Assembly (NCBI GenBank): GCA_038065175.1
Contig: JBBTRN010000019.1
Location: 1-13,509 of the forward strand
Direction: 5' to 3'
Length of the DNA: 13,509 nucleotides
Source: JBBTRN01 sp038065175
GTDB taxonomy: Bacteria > Patescibacteriota > Doudnabacteria > UBA920
Shown here piece by piece: positions 11,725 to 13,509 of this stretch. Within the stretch, counting starts at the first letter, position 1, and each line of letters begins with the position of its first letter. The translations under genes were made by a program, and so were the position numbers. The notes beneath the pieces were generated by a model. It saw only the letters and a list, made by a program, of their open reading frames with translations, made no database searches and had not been told where the DNA came from.

Positions 11725-12882
11725 ATGAAAAAGTATTTAATAGTTGGAGTTGGTATTTTAGTAATTAGCTTAATAATTAACCAACAAAGACTAAAAAATA
11801 AAGAAGAAATATTGGGCGAAAAGTTAATTAACGAGCCCATTAAAATTGGAGCAATTTATGATCTTTCCGGAGTAAGTGCCGATATTGGAAAAGCTTTCCT
11901 TGAAGGCACAGAAATTGCCCTTGGCGAAATCAATTCGCAAGGAGGCATTAACGGCCGGAATATAGAAATAATTTACGAAGATGGCAAAGACCTGGCCGCC
12001 AAACCAAGCGTTGACGCGGCGCAAAAACTTATTAATGTAAACAAAGTGAACGCGATTTTAGATATTTCTTATTCAGGCTTGGGTGCAATGCAAAAATTGG
12101 CCGAAGACAGCCAAACCCCCATACTTGACACTATTGATGCTTCCAGGGAGATTGCTTCGTTCGGGGATTGGGTTTTTGGTGTAGGCATTCATACTGAAGG
12201 AGTGGGCAGGCAAGTCGCGGAATTTGCCAAAAATGAGCTTCAGATCACTTCCGCGGCAATCCTGGTTGGCAAAGATGAATATTTATTAGCCTCTACTAAC
12301 AGCTTCATGGAAGCTTTTGAAAACCTGGGAGGGAAAATTGTAATCCGGGAAGAATTCGTCATAGGTACCACGGACTTTAGAACCCAACTAGTAAAAATTA
12401 AAAACAGCCGGGCAGAAGCCATATTTTTCTCGCACTTGGGCGAAGGCGGATATGGCATAAAACAAGCTGCGGAGCTAGGTTTCAAAGGCTATTTTTTAGG
12501 CACAGACCCTATGAGCATTGCCGATGTATCTAAAGTAGCCGGTAACGCTCTTAATGACAAAACCTTCTTTGCCCTTTGGCGGAATTTTGACGAGCTTACA
12601 GACAGACAAAAACAATTTGCCGAAAAGTATAAACAAAAATACGGCAAGGAGCCGGGCGACTATATGTTTTACAATGTCTTAGGCTACGACGGACTTATGG
12701 TTTTAGCCGAAGCTATGCAAAACTCGGATTTAACCGGCAAAGGCATTAAAGATGCGCTGTATAAGATTCAAAGTTTTGATGGTTTGAGCGGGCCAATTAC
12801 CATAGACGAAACCGGCATCAACCGCGACCCCAAATCTGCCATTGTGATGTACAAAGAAGGTAAAATAGTTAGATATAAATAG
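11725..12882 (+). CDS. branched-chain amino acid-type ABC transporter substrate-binding protein (second copy)
   Basis: 385 residues from MKKYLIVGVG. I prefer the ATG at 11725 over 11707 because AAGGA (11715-11719) lies 5 nt before it and the hydrophobic anchor (about 4-20) then begins directly. There is no lipobox cysteine. IKIGAIYDLSGVSADIGKAFLEGTEIAL and INSQGGINGRNIEIIYEDGKD are classic Peripla_BP_6 (LivJ-like) motifs, with VNAILDISYSGLGAMQKLAE, TTDFRTQLVKIKN, EAIFFSHLGEGGYGIKQAAELG and the C-terminal GLSGPITIDETGINRDPKSAIVMYKEGKIV. It shares the fold with the copy at 9324 and is clearly paralogous, but the two differ in the ligand-side loops, so different ligands are likely. No permease is nearby. 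It lies divergent from the TrmB regulator. Confidence 0.88.
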   Translation: MKKYLIVGVGILVISLIINQQRLKNKEEILGEKLINEPIKIGAIYDLSGVSADIGKAFLEGTEIALGEINSQGGINGRNIEIIYEDGKDLAAKPSVDAAQKLINVNKVNAILDISYSGLGAMQKLAEDSQTPILDTIDASREIASFGDWVFGVGIHTEGVGRQVAEFAKNELQITSAAILVGKDEYLLASTNSFMEAFENLGGKIVIREEFVIGTTDFRTQLVKIKNSRAEAIFFSHLGEGGYGIKQAAELGFKGYFLGTDPMSIADVSKVAGNALNDKTFFALWRNFDELTDRQKQFAEKYKQKYGKEPGDYMFYNVLGYDGLMVLAEAMQNSDLTGKGIKDALYKIQSFDGLSGPITIDETGINRDPKSAIVMYKEGKIVRYK

Positions 12883-12892
12883 TCCTTTCTTT

Positions 12893-12930
12893 AACCCCCC
12901 TCCTAAAAGGAGGGGGGTTTTGTTTGTTTT
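12893..12930 (+). terminator. strong intrinsic terminator after the second binding-protein gene
   Basis: AACCCCCCTCCT (12893-12904) and AGGAGGGGGGTT (12908-12919) form a perfect 12-bp stem with an AAA loop, followed by TTTTGTTTGTTTT. It starts 10 bp after the stop. Confidence 0.95.
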
Positions 12931-13010
12931 CCTCTCCTAACATATTTTCCTAAGAGGGTCAAGCCCCTATTGGATTGACATAAGCCCTGCTTAATAGTAA
13001 TTTACACTCA

Positions 13011-13041
13011 GGTATCATAAGGCTTTATATGTACTGATACC
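13011..13041 (+). promoter_or_regulatory. inverted repeat in the leader of the last gene
   Basis: GGTATCA (13011-13017) and TGATACC (13035-13041) are perfectly complementary over a 17-nt loop. A TTGACA at 12975-12980 is a possible -35, but a matching -10 17 bp on (TAATTT) is poor, so the promoter is uncertain. It could be an RNA hairpin or an operator. The rest of 12931-13010 holds nothing I recognise. Confidence 0.45.
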
Positions 13042-13068
13042 AATCAAAAAAGAAGCGAGGGAAAAAAA

Positions 13069-13509
13069 ATGAAGAGGAATAAAACGATCATGATGGTCGT
13101 TTTTTGTTTGGTGTTTTTAGGGGTAGCCGAAGGTCAGCACGAACCGGCTAAAAGCTCGCGCCACAGCGGAGCCAAGTGGTCAACGCCGACTGTTGGGATT
13201 GAAGGGCTTACCTCTCACTCCTATAGTCGGTTTTCCGGCCACGCGCAGTTCGGCCATTTGCGCCTAACCGGCGCTATGGTAAATTCCGAAGGCAACCCTT
13301 TCGGGCAACTGACCACTGGCTGGGCATTTACGCCGGTCAGATCCGAGCACATCGAGTTCTTTATTGAACCCGAAGTCGGCACCGCGATCACGGCTGAAAA
13401 AACCAGGCCTGTCGTTGGCCTTAGGTTGCTGTATCAATCCAAAAATTGGTTCATTGACTTTGAATTACGAAACTCCGATGCCATGACCACCAGTATTTTA
13501 GCCAATTCA
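13069..13509 (+). CDS. secreted protein of unknown function, C-terminus beyond window
   Basis: 147 codons are open to the right edge. The start ATG at 13069 follows GAGGG (13057-13061) at a 7-nt spacing, one of only two good Shine-Dalgarno sequences here. The N-terminus is a signal peptide: KRNK, then IMMVVFCLVFLGVA, with likely cleavage near VAEGQ. The mature part alternates short strand-like stretches, for example GHLRLTGAMV, GQLTTGWAFTPV, IEFFIEPEVG, PVVGLRLLYQ and NWFIDFELRN, suggesting a beta-rich or barrel-like exported protein. I do not recognise the family. Codon use looks more GC-rich than the neighbours (many GCC, GGC, CGC, ACC codons), so later acquisition is possible. Confidence 0.7.
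   Translation, partial: MKRNKTIMMVVFCLVFLGVAEGQHEPAKSSRHSGAKWSTPTVGIEGLTSHSYSRFSGHAQFGHLRLTGAMVNSEGNPFGQLTTGWAFTPVRSEHIEFFIEPEVGTAITAEKTRPVVGLRLLYQSKNWFIDFELRNSDAMTTSILANS

Noticed and set aside
1..13509. Alternative genetic code with TGA as glycine (Gracilibacteria/SR1)
   Set aside because: TGA serves as the stop of the peptidase and antitoxin genes exactly at ATGA overlaps, and conserved proteins contain no in-frame TGA.

Overview
The window reads like a small-genome Candidate Phyla Radiation (Patescibacteria, Parcubacteria-like) bacterium. This is an inference from three things: tightly packed genes with the standard code (TGA is used as a stop), a FemA/FemB-type ligase, a TrmB-family regulator and solute-binding proteins without permeases, and above all a very dense load of small palindromic and heptanucleotide repeats, many of them inside genes. 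No rRNA, tRNA, CRISPR array or transposase was recognised.

Left part, minus strand (read right to left). ruvA (Holliday-junction DNA binding) starts from its own promoter. It is followed by an AT-rich repeat and a FemAB-family peptidoglycan-bridge ligase. Next come glmS (glucosamine-6-phosphate synthase, with its own promoter), a C39-like cysteine peptidase 12 bp behind it, and a zinc-dependent threonine-dehydrogenase-like enzyme that overlaps the peptidase stop by ATGA and runs off the left edge. Cell-wall precursor and wall-linkage functions dominate here.

Middle, plus strand. uvrB diverges from ruvA across a region holding a perfect 23-bp hairpin. After uvrB lies a block of about 390 bp without a gene, made of nested palindromic elements: a 170-bp foldback MITE sits inside an older 286-bp palindromic element. 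prs (ribose-phosphate pyrophosphokinase) follows and converges on a RelE/ParE-type toxin-antitoxin pair; the last bases of prs and of the toxin gene share a TTAA that gives both stops.

Right part. Two branched-chain-amino-acid-type solute-binding proteins (+) flank a TrmB-family regulator (-). No permease or ATPase is nearby. A second MITE-like element of 186 bp lies between the first binding protein's terminator and the regulator, and its last base is part of the regulator's stop codon. The window ends in a secreted protein of unknown function, cut by the right edge.

The most notable observations are these. (1) Palindromic or tandem repeats are inserted in frame in three conserved proteins (dehydrogenase, FemAB, UvrB), with four separate insertions in FemAB alone. 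(2) Three genes (ruvA, the antitoxin, trmB) each have a good sigma-70-like -10 box exactly 6 nt before ATG, so leaderless mRNAs are predicted. (3) Two foldback MITEs, one nested in another repeat and one reaching a stop codon.
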